Shown: positions 16,062-24,636, counted from the stretch's first letter. The stretch is DNA of 64,000 nucleotides from Pontibacter mangrovi (GCF_006385705.1 NZ_VFRQ01000003.1:186001-250000), one strand, 5' to 3'. Notes: generated by a model not told the origin, from the sequence alone. Program-made: numbers and translations.

Positions 16062-17879
16062 TCAGGCTTCCTCCTTTATCTCAATGCCCATCAGCTGCAT
16101 GAGTTTGCTGGCGTTAAAGCTGCGGCAAAGGCCGGGAGTAAGCTTATAATCAAAGTTTATCTCGTTGCCGATAATGTCGCTGTTGAAGCTGTAGTTCTCT
16201 ACGCTGCCCTGCAGTTCCTGTTCCATGGCGCCCAGCTCCAGGTCATGGGTGGAGATGAGGCCGGAGGCGTTGCGCTTGTGCAGCTGCCGTATCAGCGACA
16301 TGGCCCCGAGGTGGCGGTCGCGGGAGTTGGTGCCTTTCAGAATCTCGTCGAGGAGGTAGAAGACCGGTTGGTTTCCCTGTTCCGTCAGCTCCAGTAGCAC
16401 ACGCAGGCGCTTCAGCTCGGCGTAGAATGAGGACGTGTTCTCGGCCAGGTTATCGGCGGTGCGCATGGCGGTGTATACTTGCGCGGGTGCCACGGTCATA
16501 CTTTTGGCACAAACTGGGGCCCCCATCAGCGCCAACACCATATTTATACCTACCGTGCGCAGAAAAGTAGTCTTCCCCGACATATTAGACCCCGTGATGA
16601 CGATGGTATGGCCAATGCCCTGCATTCCGAAATCGTTGGCGACAGGTTTAACCGAGAAGATGAGCGGGTGCGCCAATGCAGAAGCCTGGTACAGGAAAGG
16701 CGTTTGGCTAAGCTGCGGCACGGCAAAGTGCGGGTGCGCGTGCTGAAAGGCCGCAATACTGGCCAGCGCCTCAAACTCCGCCAACGTCTCCAGGCTATGC
16801 TCCAGCTGCTGCAGGTGCTGCTCTTTCCAGCTTTCCAGTCTATACATCCACACAAAATCCCACAACAGCACATTGTTCAGGAAAAAAGCCATAAGCGTGC
16901 TAAGGCGCCAGGAAAAGAAATCGATGATGTTGGCAAGCTTGTTTATACTTACCGAAGACCGGGTGCCGGATTTCGTGAGCTCGTGCTGCAGCGCCTGTAG
17001 CCTGGGCGAACTGAACTGATGCTCCTCCAGGTGCTCTAGCTGCTTGGTATAGCTGCGCATGGCCTCATAAATGCCAATGCTTTTCTCGTAGTACTCGTCG
17101 CGCTCCACCCGGAACTTGTAGGCCAGCAGGAACTGGATCACAAGAAAGCCGACTGCCACCCAACCGCTAAAGCCGTAGAACCAAGCCGCAATGGCCGCCA
17201 GTGTAAGTATGGGAAGTATAAACAGCAGCGGTTTTAGCCAGCCATGCTGCCGGAAAAAAGCTTTATCCCTGAACCAGTCTATAAACCCCGCCGCCGATTC
17301 TGCATCGTGCTTGTAGTGCATGGGCAGCGCCAGCAGCTCTTGCAGCCAGTCCAGGTTTTTGTCTGATGCCAGCTCTGCCGCAGCCTCCTGCCGCTTCAGC
17401 ACCTCTTGCGGCGCTGCGGCCTTGCGCAGCCACGCAGCCAGCTTATACTTGCCGATGCTGGTAACGGAGCGGTTAAGCAGCTGGAACAGCGAGTTATGCC
17501 CAAAAATGTCGAGGTCGGAAGTATAGGCATGATGGTCATCCACAAACTCCTGGCCGGCATCAAAGTTCTTTAGCTTGCCTTGCAGCCGCTCCACCTCCTG
17601 CTCGTTTACCTGCCGCAGCAGGCGCAGCTGCTGGTACCTAAAGTTCAGGCGGCTGTGCCAGCGCATCACCAGCACAAAGAGTAGATAAAAACCAAGTATG
17701 GCCAGCGCACCGGCAGTATGGTTGTCGCTTTTAAAGAAGTAGTAGGCCAACGCTGCGCCAGCCACAAACACCGCCACCCGCAGCCACGAAACGGCGCTGG
17801 AAGTGGAGGCGGCTTTCTTCTCCTGCCCGGCAAAGGCCGACGCCCTGCCCAAGTATAAACTTTCTCTGCTTTCGCTCAC
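16062..17879 (-). CDS. Membrane-anchored MutS-family ATPase
   Basis: A 605-residue protein with two hydrophobic helix pairs (about residues 30-70 and 212-255), then a coiled 'core' region. The MutS-type ATPase follows: Walker A 'ITGSNMSGKTTFLR' and Walker B 'YLLDEILKGTNSRDR'. It lacks the mismatch-binding N-terminal domain (no FxE motif), so it is not canonical MutS. Family members of this type in Bacteroidetes are uncharacterised. The start is GTG, with no ATG nearby. It follows the ridA-like gene by 29 bases, so the two are probably one transcript. Confidence 0.9.
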   Translation of the reverse strand: MSESRESLYLGRASAFAGQEKKAASTSSAVSWLRVAVFVAGAALAYYFFKSDNHTAGALAILGFYLLFVLVMRWHSRLNFRYQQLRLLRQVNEQEVERLQGKLKNFDAGQEFVDDHHAYTSDLDIFGHNSLFQLLNRSVTSIGKYKLAAWLRKAAAPQEVLKRQEAAAELASDKNLDWLQELLALPMHYKHDAESAAGFIDWFRDKAFFRQHGWLKPLLFILPILTLAAIAAWFYGFSGWVAVGFLVIQFLLAYKFRVERDEYYEKSIGIYEAMRSYTKQLEHLEEHQFSSPRLQALQHELTKSGTRSSVSINKLANIIDFFSWRLSTLMAFFLNNVLLWDFVWMYRLESWKEQHLQQLEHSLETLAEFEALASIAAFQHAHPHFAVPQLSQTPFLYQASALAHPLIFSVKPVANDFGMQGIGHTIVITGSNMSGKTTFLRTVGINMVLALMGAPVCAKSMTVAPAQVYTAMRTADNLAENTSSFYAELKRLRVLLELTEQGNQPVFYLLDEILKGTNSRDRHLGAMSLIRQLHKRNASGLISTHDLELGAMEQELQGSVENYSFNSDIIGNEINFDYKLTPGLCRSFNASKLMQLMGIEIKEEA

Positions 17880-17908
17880 AGTATCTTATTTTCCGCTACT
17901 TATACTTG

Positions 17909-18334
17909 CTAATCAACCATAGCGATGCACTTCAGCTCAATGGCAATGGGCGTGGGCAGGCTGTTTACCTCCACGGTGGTGCGGCAGGGCTGATTATCTT
18001 TAAAGTACTCGGCGTAGAGGCGGTTGTAGGTGGCAAAATCGTCTTTCATGTTCGTCAGGAACACGGTTACATCCACCAGGCTGTCCCAACTGGAGCCGGC
18101 AGCGTCCAGGATAGCCCGCACGTTCCGGAAGACCGAGTGGCACTGTGCTTCTATGTCGTAGCGCAGGATGTTGCCCTGCTCGTCCAGCTCCACGCCTGGT
18201 ATCTGCTTAGTCCCGCGCTCGCGTGGCCCCACCCCCGACAGAAACAGCAAATTGCCCACGCGCCGCGCATGCGGGTACAGCCCCACCGGCTCCGGCGCCT
18301 TATCCGAGTTTAGTAGTTCTTTCTCTTTTGCCAT
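17909..18334 (-). CDS. RidA/YjgF-family protein
   Basis: A 141-residue Rid-family protein. It shows 'PVGLYPHARRVGNLLFLSGVGPRERG', 'NVRAILDAAGSSWDSLVDVTVFLTNMKDDFATYN' and the signature region 'QPCRTTVEVNSLPTPIAIELKCIA', with the Arg that binds the carboxylate of imine substrates. Longer and more divergent than E. coli RidA, it could be a 2-aminomuconate deaminase-like member. ATG 18334 is preferred over an upstream TTG. A -7 box lies so close that the message may be leaderless. Confidence 0.92.
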   Translation of the reverse strand: MAKEKELLNSDKAPEPVGLYPHARRVGNLLFLSGVGPRERGTKQIPGVELDEQGNILRYDIEAQCHSVFRNVRAILDAAGSSWDSLVDVTVFLTNMKDDFATYNRLYAEYFKDNQPCRTTVEVNSLPTPIAIELKCIAMVD

Positions 18335-18337
18335 AGC

Positions 18338-18345
18338 CAAATATA
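18338..18345 (-). promoter_or_regulatory. -7 box abutting the ridA-like start codon
   Basis: TATATTTG (on the - strand) matches TAnnTTTG exactly and ends 4 bases before the ATG. The predicted transcription start then falls at or next to the start codon. Confidence 0.5.
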
Positions 18346-18384
18346 CATATAAATAAAGAGGGATAATCTGGTACGGCTAAAAAC

Positions 18385-18413
18385 AGGAAAAGCCGGCACT
18401 GCCAGCTTTTCCT
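18385..18413 (-). terminator. Terminator of the ECF sigma operon
   Basis: The stem AGGAAAAGC / GCTTTTCCT with an inner GGC/GCC pair is followed, on the - strand, by GTTTTTA. It lies just downstream of the third gene of the operon. Confidence 0.75.
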
Positions 18414-18447
18414 TCACCTTAAACAAACTGTCTTTAACAAGATCGAT

Positions 18448-19590
18448 CTATTTCGTAAACTTTACATCGCCATACTTTGAGTTGATGCTTACCACCGCCT
18501 TTGAGGAAGCGTTGCCAAACTTGCCTTTGTATTCGGCTGACGTATGGTCTCTTTCGAGGGATGTTATAGTAACCAACGACTTATCTACATTAAAGTTACC
18601 AAAGCTTACATTCACGTCGAAGTTGAAGTTAGTGTTGTCGGCAAAGTTGAGGTAGAGCGGCGTAAAGCCTCCATCCAGCGATATTTTCTGAACGCTTTTG
18701 CTGATGTTGTCTACCCGGAACGAGCCATATTGCACGTCCATCTCCATGGCATCTTCCAGGCCGCCCAGGCTAAAGTCGCTGAACTTGGAGGAGCCCTGCA
18801 GGCCGCCGGCACCGCCCACTTTCATCTCGGTATAAGCCACGCTGATGTTGCCACCGCCAATGTATCCGCAATTGCCTGCCCCGTAAGTAATCTTAAGCGT
18901 GTTTGCCGTGTTGGCCAGCCGGTCGCACTTCAGAGAGCCATACTGCAAGTCTATGTCCGCTTTGCCTTTCATAGAGGCCAGGTATACATCGCCAAACCTG
19001 TTCTTTACAGCAATGGCGTTCTCAGCGGGCATATTGATGGTGTAATTCACTTCCAGGCTCTTGTTACCGTTCATGCGCATCGACTCTTTTTGAGTGCGGA
19101 AGGTGTAGGTGCTGCCCTCGCGGCTCTCCTGTATCTTCACCCTGTTTAACATTTCCTGGGCTTTTGCATCGGAGCTGGCGCGGGCAATCACCTCTATTGT
19201 TACCTGGATTTCCTTCTTATCCCAAGTGTTCACGTGCACCTTTCCCCATTGGTTTTCTATCCGCAGGGCATCCTTTGCGCTTACTTTAAAGGACTTGTTG
19301 ATGGTCTTGCGCTTTTCGGCATCAAAGGCGGCGGCGGTTGCGCTAAAGTTTCCGGCTTTCCCGATAGTTGCCAGGTCCTTCAACCCGGCCAGGTCGGGCA
19401 TACTTTCCAGCACGGCCAGCTGTTTCAGCTGTTTCAGGTCGGCCATACTTTCCAGGTCGAGTTCGTCCAGCACGCGCAGCCCCGAAAGGTCGATTTTAAC
19501 GTCCGGGCACGTGGTTTCGTCTTTGGCCTGTGCCATGGCCAGCATTGGTGCCAGCATCAGCACCAGCATAAGGCGTAGAGAGTTATACAT
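18448..19590 (-). CDS. Secreted DUF4097-like protein of the ECF operon
   Basis: A 380-residue protein with a signal peptide (MYNSLRLMLVLMLAPMLAMAQA), a Leu/Asp-rich low-complexity stretch (LSGLRVLDELDLESMADLKQLKQL), and then a repetitive beta region with many short strands (NRFGDVYLASMKGKADIDLQYGSL, FGNFNVDKSLVTITS). This fits the DUF4097/DUF2807 beta-helix group found beside anti-sigma factors in Bacteroidetes. ATG 19590 is chosen because the signal peptide starts there. It overlaps the end of the anti-sigma gene by 8 bases, suggesting translational coupling. Confidence 0.82.
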   Translation of the reverse strand: MYNSLRLMLVLMLAPMLAMAQAKDETTCPDVKIDLSGLRVLDELDLESMADLKQLKQLAVLESMPDLAGLKDLATIGKAGNFSATAAAFDAEKRKTINKSFKVSAKDALRIENQWGKVHVNTWDKKEIQVTIEVIARASSDAKAQEMLNRVKIQESREGSTYTFRTQKESMRMNGNKSLEVNYTINMPAENAIAVKNRFGDVYLASMKGKADIDLQYGSLKCDRLANTANTLKITYGAGNCGYIGGGNISVAYTEMKVGGAGGLQGSSKFSDFSLGGLEDAMEMDVQYGSFRVDNISKSVQKISLDGGFTPLYLNFADNTNFNFDVNVSFGNFNVDKSLVTITSLERDHTSAEYKGKFGNASSKAVVSINSKYGDVKFTK

Positions 19591-20245
19591 TTGTGGTATC
19601 ATCGTTTTGTGGTTCTTGGGTAGGTTCTTTTTCTTGTTGATTTTGCTGTAGCCGCTGAAGTATCTCCAGTTGGCGGTTTAAGACTTTTGTGCGCAGCCAC
19701 AGGTTTTGTACCATGGCATCTATAATCTCATCGGTGTTGGGTGCGGTGTACAGCTGCTTTTTAAGCGCTGCATAGCTGCTGTCCAGGTCGGCCAGTTCCT
19801 TGTCCACCAGCTGATGCTCGTCCAGGCCCAGCACCTTCAGGTCATACTCGCTCAGTTCCGTTTTCTTTTCCTCTATCTGGCTGGCGTAGTAGGCCTCAAT
19901 CTCCGGCAGCTCGGGTGCCACCGCCTCTATGCCTTCGGGTGCCTCTGTCGTGATGCTTTGGTTGGCTGCCAGCGTGCCGGCGGTATCAAGCGTCTGCTGC
20001 TTCATCAGGAAGAGGGTAAGGCCGCAGCCCACCAGCAGCACTATGGCCGCCGCCACACGCATAAAGAAGTAGTCGGCGCTGAAGCTGGCGCGGTCGCCAA
20101 AGCTCACCTTGATAACCTTGGCCTCCTTTTCGGGTGATTTTTGAGGCAGTTCCTGGCATATCTGCTGCCACAGCTCCGTTCGGGGCTCGAACACATCGAA
20201 CTCCTCGCGGTTATCCTGAACAAATTTTTCTAACCTATCTTTCAT
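19583..20245 (-). CDS. Putative anti-sigma factor, single transmembrane protein
   Basis: A 220-residue protein. A cytoplasmic N-terminus of about 70 residues (EKFVQDNREEFDVFEPRTELWQQICQELP) precedes one transmembrane helix (VAAAIVLLVGCGLTLFLM). A periplasmic part rich in Glu and Leu follows and ends in a Gln/Glu tail (ILQRLQQNQQEKEPTQEPQ). This layout and its place directly after an ECF sigma gene fit a membrane anti-sigma factor. The classical zinc anti-sigma HxxxCxxC motif is not present, so the call rests on context. Confidence 0.75.
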   Translation of the reverse strand: MKDRLEKFVQDNREEFDVFEPRTELWQQICQELPQKSPEKEAKVIKVSFGDRASFSADYFFMRVAAAIVLLVGCGLTLFLMKQQTLDTAGTLAANQSITTEAPEGIEAVAPELPEIEAYYASQIEEKKTELSEYDLKVLGLDEHQLVDKELADLDSSYAALKKQLYTAPNTDEIIDAMVQNLWLRTKVLNRQLEILQRLQQNQQEKEPTQEPQNDDTTNV

Positions 20246-20279
20246 GGTAAAGCTCCTTCATACTTTCTGTTTTATACTT

Positions 20280-20837
20280 TCAGGCCACAAACTGCGGCTC
20301 TTTTAATATCTCCAGCAATTTTTTGCGCGCCCTGCTGTACTGCGACTTAGAGGTAGACTCCGAAATGCCCAGCACCTCTCCTATTTCGGCGTGGTCGTAG
20401 CCTTCCAGTAAGTATAAGCTCAGCACCACGCGGTAGCCGTCGGGCAGCATCTGGATGGCGCGCCGCACCTGCTCCACCTGCCACTCCGCATCGTCCTCGG
20501 TTACCTCGTCGGGCACATTGGCCACGGTGCGCTCATCCATCGGCACCAACTCGGAGCGGCGCTTGCGCACAGCGTTAATGGCCGCGTTAATCACAATCTT
20601 CTTCAGCCAACTGCCAAAGCTTGCCTCGCCCTTATAGCTGTGCAGGTTTTTAAAAGCGCTTACAAAAGCCTCCTGTAGCACATCTTCGGCCTCGGCATAA
20701 TCGTTGGTGATGCGCATGCTCACGTTAAACATGGCTTTGGCGTAAAGCTTATACAGCTCATACTGCGCCCGATGGTCGCCGCCCTTGCAGCGTTGCACCA
20801 CCTCCTGATTCACATCCTGGTAGCCAATTTTTTCCAA
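20280..20837 (-). CDS. ECF-family RNA polymerase sigma factor
   Basis: A 185-residue sigma-70 of the ECF group. Region 2 includes 'YAKAMFNVSMRITNDYAEAEDVLQEAFVSAFKNLHSYKGEASFGSWLKKIVINAAINAVRKRR', and region 4 has 'LPDGYRVVLSLYLLEGYDHAEIGEVLGISESTSKSQYSRARKKL'. The start appears to be TTG, as no ATG lies between the upstream stop and region 2. It heads a three-gene operon with an anti-sigma factor and a secreted DUF4097-like protein. The DnaA-box cluster lies upstream. Confidence 0.95.
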   Translation of the reverse strand: MEKIGYQDVNQEVVQRCKGGDHRAQYELYKLYAKAMFNVSMRITNDYAEAEDVLQEAFVSAFKNLHSYKGEASFGSWLKKIVINAAINAVRKRRSELVPMDERTVANVPDEVTEDDAEWQVEQVRRAIQMLPDGYRVVLSLYLLEGYDHAEIGEVLGISESTSKSQYSRARKKLLEILKEPQFVA

Positions 20838-20988
20838 AGTCTTACTGCTTAACCGGTTTCGTCGCGCTCTCTCAGCGTATTAAACTTTCATGCGCCTCTT
20901 ATTTCATTCTCTGCACTAAAGACACAGCCGTTTACCCGAAGTTGCACGCAACGCTAAAATTTTTCCTGAAGATTTTCGTTCCTATACC

Positions 20989-21359
20989 TTATCCACACTA
21001 TCCACATACCTGTGTGGAAAAAGTTGCAACATCCTATCTTCTTCATCTTCTTGATGTTATACTTTACAAGATGCGATAACACAGGAAATGGTTGCCTCTG
21101 ATGCTGCCTTACCCACAGCTGGCAGTGAGGTATAAACATAGCTTTTCCACATATCCACATACAGGTTATGCACATTTGTGGATAAGTGTGGTTTATACTT
21201 TGATTCCTGAGCAAAATCTAAAGTATGGGCAGGGGCAACGGAACTGCGGCGGAACACAAGTATGGGGAAGAACTGTAGAAACCGTGGGGCCTCATGAGCA
21301 AAAAAGGGAAACTAATGTATAACCCTGAGGTTGGCTGACACATGTATACTTTATGCACA
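20989..21359. promoter_or_regulatory. DnaA-box cluster (candidate origin or DnaA-binding locus)
   Basis: Nine boxes match TTATCCACA with at most one mismatch. + strand: 20989-20997 (perfect), 20998-21006, 21109-21117, 21143-21151, 21151-21159, 21166-21174, 21351-21359. - strand: 21013-21021, 21177-21185 (perfect). One head-to-head pair is only 2 bases apart (TTATGCACA-TT-TGTGGATAA). The cluster fills a 624-base stretch with no credible gene. AT-rich sequence (CTAAAATTTTTCCTG) lies to its left. It could be oriC, a datA/DARS-like locus, or DnaA control of the ECF operon. Confidence 0.7.
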
Positions 21360-21370
21360 GGTACTATAAA

Positions 21371-21403
21371 AAAGCGCCGGCTCTGTGGTAGAGCCGGCGC
21401 TTT
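21371..21403 (-). terminator. Terminator of the aldehyde dehydrogenase gene
   Basis: The perfect 14-bp stem AAAGCGCCGGCTCT / AGAGCCGGCGCTTT with a 5-base loop continues on the - strand into TTTTTATAG. It lies 59 bases beyond the stop. Confidence 0.9.
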
Positions 21404-21461
21404 ATACTTTGTAGCTAGTAAGACACTCACAAGCCTGGAAGACACTGTGAGGTCTGAGCTG

Positions 21462-23039
21462 TTAGTCCATGATGTCGAACTTGATGCCTTGCGCCAGTGG
21501 CAGCTCGCGGCTGTAGTTGATGGTGTTGGTCTGGCGGCGCATGTATACTCTCCAGGCATCCGAACCGGACTCGCGGCCACCGCCTGTCTCTTTCTCACCG
21601 CCAAAGGCACCGCCAATCTCGGCACCGGACGTACCGATGTTCACGTTGGCAATACCGCAGTCAGAGCCCCAGTGCCCCAGGAAGGCCTCGGTCTCCAGCA
21701 GGTTGGTAGAGAAGATAGCCGAAGACAAGCCCTGGCGCACGCCATTCTGCAGCTCAATGGCATTCTCCACATCACCGCTATACTTGATCAGGTACAGGAT
21801 TGGCGCGAAAGTCTCCTCCTGCACCATCTCGTAATGGTTTTCGGCCTCTACAACGGCTGGCTTCACGTAGGTTCCGGTTTCGTAGCCGTCGCCGCTCAGT
21901 ACTTCGCCGCCTGTCAGCAGCTTGCCTCCCTCCTGCTGCACCTTCTCCAGGGCGTTCGTAAAAGCATTTACGGCGTCTTTGTCAATCAGCGGGCCAACAA
22001 GCGTAGTGGCGTCCAGCGGATGGCCGATCGGCAGGTTCGGGTATACTTTCAGCAGGCGCTCCTTTACCTGCTCATAGATGTTCTCGTGGATGATGAGGCG
22101 GCGGGTAGAAGTACAGCGCTGCCCGCAGGTACCTACTGCGCCAAACACAATCGCGCGCAGGGCCATTTCCATGTCGGCGCTCTCGGTAAGTATGATGGCG
22201 TTGTTGCCGCCCAGTTCCAGCAGGGATTTCCCTAAACGGGCGCCCACGGCCTCGCCTACCTTTTTGCCCATACGCGTAGAGCCTGTGGCAGAAACCAGCG
22301 GCACACGCTTGTCGTGGCTCATCAGGCTGCCAATTTCCGCATCCCCGATGATCAGGTTGAAAATACCCTCCGGCAGCTCGTTCTCGGCCAGCACCTCCCG
22401 GATGATGTGCTGACAGGCCACACCGGTCAGCGGTGTTTTCTCAGAAGGTTTCCAGATGATCACGTCGCCGCAAACGGCAGCCAGCATGGCATTCCAGCTC
22501 CAAACAGCCACCGGAAAGTTAAAGGCCGAGATAACGCCAACGATGCCCAGCGGGTGGTACTGCTCGTACATACGGTGCTGCGGGCGCTCCGAGTGCATGG
22601 TAAAGCCGTGCAGCTGGCGCGACAGGCCCACGGCAAAGTCGCAGATGTCGATCATTTCCTGCACTTCGCCCAGGCCCTCCTGGTAAATCTTGCCCATTTC
22701 GTAGCTCACCAGTTTGCCCAGCGCCTCTTTGTGCTCGCGCAGCTTATCGCCGATCTGGCGCACAATTTCGCCGCGCTTCGGGGCAGGCACCTTGCGCCAT
22801 ACTTTAAAAGCCTCCTGCGCTGTGGTCACTACTTTGTCGTAGTCCTCGGCGCTGGCCATGTTTACAGTGGCAATGGTAGCCCCGTCTGCCGGCGAGGTAA
22901 CGGTACGGGCTTTACGCCCTTCCTGGCCGCCCCAGGCAAGGCCGGTGCTGTAGGCAGGATTCACTTGCTTTATTCCAAGCTGATGCAGCACATCAGTCAG
23001 TTCTTTGTTCAGCGGCAACTCGTCAACGGTTTGCTTCAT
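21462..23039 (-). CDS. Aldehyde dehydrogenase, ALDH7/antiquitin type
   Basis: A 525-residue NAD-dependent aldehyde dehydrogenase. Its N-terminus (LGIKQVNPAYSTGLAWGG) and 'VGVISAFNFPVAVWSWNAMLAAVCGDVIIWKPSEKTPLT' are typical of the ALDH7 (alpha-aminoadipic semialdehyde dehydrogenase) group. The catalytic Glu is in 'LLELGGNN' and the catalytic Cys in 'GTCGQRCTSTRRL'. It likely oxidises the piperideine-6-carboxylate/aminoadipate semialdehyde of lysine breakdown, though no other lysine-degradation gene is in the window. A promoter overlaps the terminator of the upstream HtrA gene. Confidence 0.93.
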   Translation of the reverse strand: MKQTVDELPLNKELTDVLHQLGIKQVNPAYSTGLAWGGQEGRKARTVTSPADGATIATVNMASAEDYDKVVTTAQEAFKVWRKVPAPKRGEIVRQIGDKLREHKEALGKLVSYEMGKIYQEGLGEVQEMIDICDFAVGLSRQLHGFTMHSERPQHRMYEQYHPLGIVGVISAFNFPVAVWSWNAMLAAVCGDVIIWKPSEKTPLTGVACQHIIREVLAENELPEGIFNLIIGDAEIGSLMSHDKRVPLVSATGSTRMGKKVGEAVGARLGKSLLELGGNNAIILTESADMEMALRAIVFGAVGTCGQRCTSTRRLIIHENIYEQVKERLLKVYPNLPIGHPLDATTLVGPLIDKDAVNAFTNALEKVQQEGGKLLTGGEVLSGDGYETGTYVKPAVVEAENHYEMVQEETFAPILYLIKYSGDVENAIELQNGVRQGLSSAIFSTNLLETEAFLGHWGSDCGIANVNIGTSGAEIGGAFGGEKETGGGRESGSDAWRVYMRRQTNTINYSRELPLAQGIKFDIMD

Positions 23040-23076
23040 GGTTTTATCTTCTTAATGTTTTTAAATCGCTCTTACA

Positions 23077-23106
23077 CAAAGCTAAAAAATAAAAAAGCTT
23101 CTGCAA
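23077..23106 (-). promoter_or_regulatory. Promoter of the aldehyde dehydrogenase gene
   Basis: On the - strand TTG (23104-23106) and TAGCTTTG (23077-23084) are separated by 20 bases or one less. The -33 element sits inside the loop of the preceding terminator, so the two signals overlap. Confidence 0.6.
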
Positions 23107-23121
23107 GGCTGCAGAAGCTTT
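23094..23121 (-). terminator. Terminator of the HtrA-like protease gene
   Basis: The stem AAAGCTTCTGCA / TGCAGAAGCTTT (12 bp, AGGC loop on +) is followed on the - strand by TTTATTTTTTAGC. It lies 21 bases after the stop. Confidence 0.88.
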
Positions 23122-23142
23122 CTGTTTATGTGTTCGTACTTA

Positions 23143-24636
23143 TTACCCTTTTCCGATAGGGTAGTATGCTTTCAGGCCGTCCGGATAGATGCCCTCGATG
23201 TACACAACGCCGCCCTCAAAGTTCTTCAGGTGTTTCTCTACGTCGGCTGGCTCATGCACTTCATACTTATCGATGCGGGTGATGATAAAGCCGTCTTTCA
23301 TACCTGTATCGCGGAACTTGCTGTCGCGCACGCCGGAGATCTTGGCGCCACCGTCTATTCCCAGCTTGTTCATTTCCTGGCGCGTTACAGGCTCAAAGCT
23401 GGCTCCGTCAAACGTGATGGCCTTGGCATTGCTACGCTTCACCAGCTCTGTGCTGTTGTCCATGTTTTTCAGCGTTACGTTGGCCGACTTGTTCTTGCCG
23501 TCGCGTATGTACGCCACCTTCACCTTGTCGCCAGGGCGGTAGCGGGCAATCTGCTCCAGCAACTGCGACGATTTGCCCACGTTCACGCCATTCACAGAAG
23601 TAATCACGTCGCCGGCCTCCAGACCAGCCTCTTTCGCGCCACTGCCTTCTTCCACACCGGCCACATACACGCCGTCCAATGTTTTCAGGCCTTTCTCTTT
23701 GGCAAACGTAGCGTCAATCTCCTGGATGGTGGCACCAAGCAAGGCGCGCTGCACCTCCCCATACTTCAGCAGGTCGTCCACCACTTTGCTTACAATAGCT
23801 GACGGCACGGCAAAAGAATAGCCGGCAAACTGGCCTGTTTGGGAGGCAATGGCCGTGTTGATGCCCACCAGATCGCCGTTCAGGTTAACCAAGGCGCCAC
23901 CGGAGTTACCAGGGTTCACTGCCGCATCGGTCTGGATAAACGACTCAATGCTCATGTCGCGGTTGGCGCTGGTGCGCAGGATGTTAATGTTACGGCCTTT
24001 AGCGCTCACAATACCGGCAGTAACTGTAGAGGTCAAGTTCATGGGGTTACCCACGGCCAGCACCCACTCGCCAATCTGCAGGTCATCAGAGTTTCCGTAG
24101 CGGATGGTAGGGAGCTTATCAGCATTCACTTTTAGCAGGGCAATGTCAGTGGTTGGGTCGGTGCCTACCAAGGTGGCTTCAAACTTACGCTTGTCGTCCA
24201 GCACTACCTCAATCTTATCTGCTTTGTCGATTACGTGGTTGTTGGTTACAATGTAGCCGTTGGAAGCAATGATCACGCCTGAGCCGGAGGCCATCTGCGG
24301 GCCGCGCGGCACGTTCTGCCCGAAGCCATCGCCAAAGAACTCACGCAGGAAAGGGTCCATCGGGCTGCTGTAGCGGTCGGAGGAGCGTACGCTGTACTCC
24401 GTCATCACGTGCACCACTGCCGGCGTAGACACCTGGGCAGCTTTGATAAAGTTCAGGCCCTCCGGCACTACGGTGTTGCTGCTGCGCATGTCGCTGGTAT
24501 AGCGCACCGAAGGATACTGCTGCTCTTGCTGCACCACATTGTTTTCATCCTCCAGCAATTTGTAACTACCCACAGCCACACCACCGCCAACTACGGCCGA
24601 GAGCGCAACGCCAAGTATAAACTGTTTCGTCTTCAT
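23143..24636 (-). CDS. HtrA/DegP-type periplasmic serine protease
   Basis: A 497-residue Do-family protease and chaperone of the envelope. An N-terminal anchor or signal (FILGVALSAVVGGGVAVGSYKLL) is followed by the trypsin-like domain. The catalytic His is in 'IVTNNHVIDKA', Asp in 'TTDIALLKV' and Ser in 'NPGNSGGALVNLNG'. Two PDZ domains follow (about 300-390 and 410-497, 'EAGLEAGDVITSVNGV' and 'TGMKDGFIITRIDKYEV'). It probably degrades misfolded envelope proteins. Hsp20 is the next gene upstream, but a terminator separates them. Confidence 0.96.
   Translation of the reverse strand: MKTKQFILGVALSAVVGGGVAVGSYKLLEDENNVVQQEQQYPSVRYTSDMRSSNTVVPEGLNFIKAAQVSTPAVVHVMTEYSVRSSDRYSSPMDPFLREFFGDGFGQNVPRGPQMASGSGVIIASNGYIVTNNHVIDKADKIEVVLDDKRKFEATLVGTDPTTDIALLKVNADKLPTIRYGNSDDLQIGEWVLAVGNPMNLTSTVTAGIVSAKGRNINILRTSANRDMSIESFIQTDAAVNPGNSGGALVNLNGDLVGINTAIASQTGQFAGYSFAVPSAIVSKVVDDLLKYGEVQRALLGATIQEIDATFAKEKGLKTLDGVYVAGVEEGSGAKEAGLEAGDVITSVNGVNVGKSSQLLEQIARYRPGDKVKVAYIRDGKNKSANVTLKNMDNSTELVKRSNAKAITFDGASFEPVTRQEMNKLGIDGGAKISGVRDSKFRDTGMKDGFIITRIDKYEVHEPADVEKHLKNFEGGVVYIEGIYPDGLKAYYPIGKG

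Noticed and set aside
20954..21214. 86-aa open frame across the DnaA-box region
   Set aside because: The composition is unlike protein (many Cys, His, Trp), there is no start signal, and it is explained by the box cluster.
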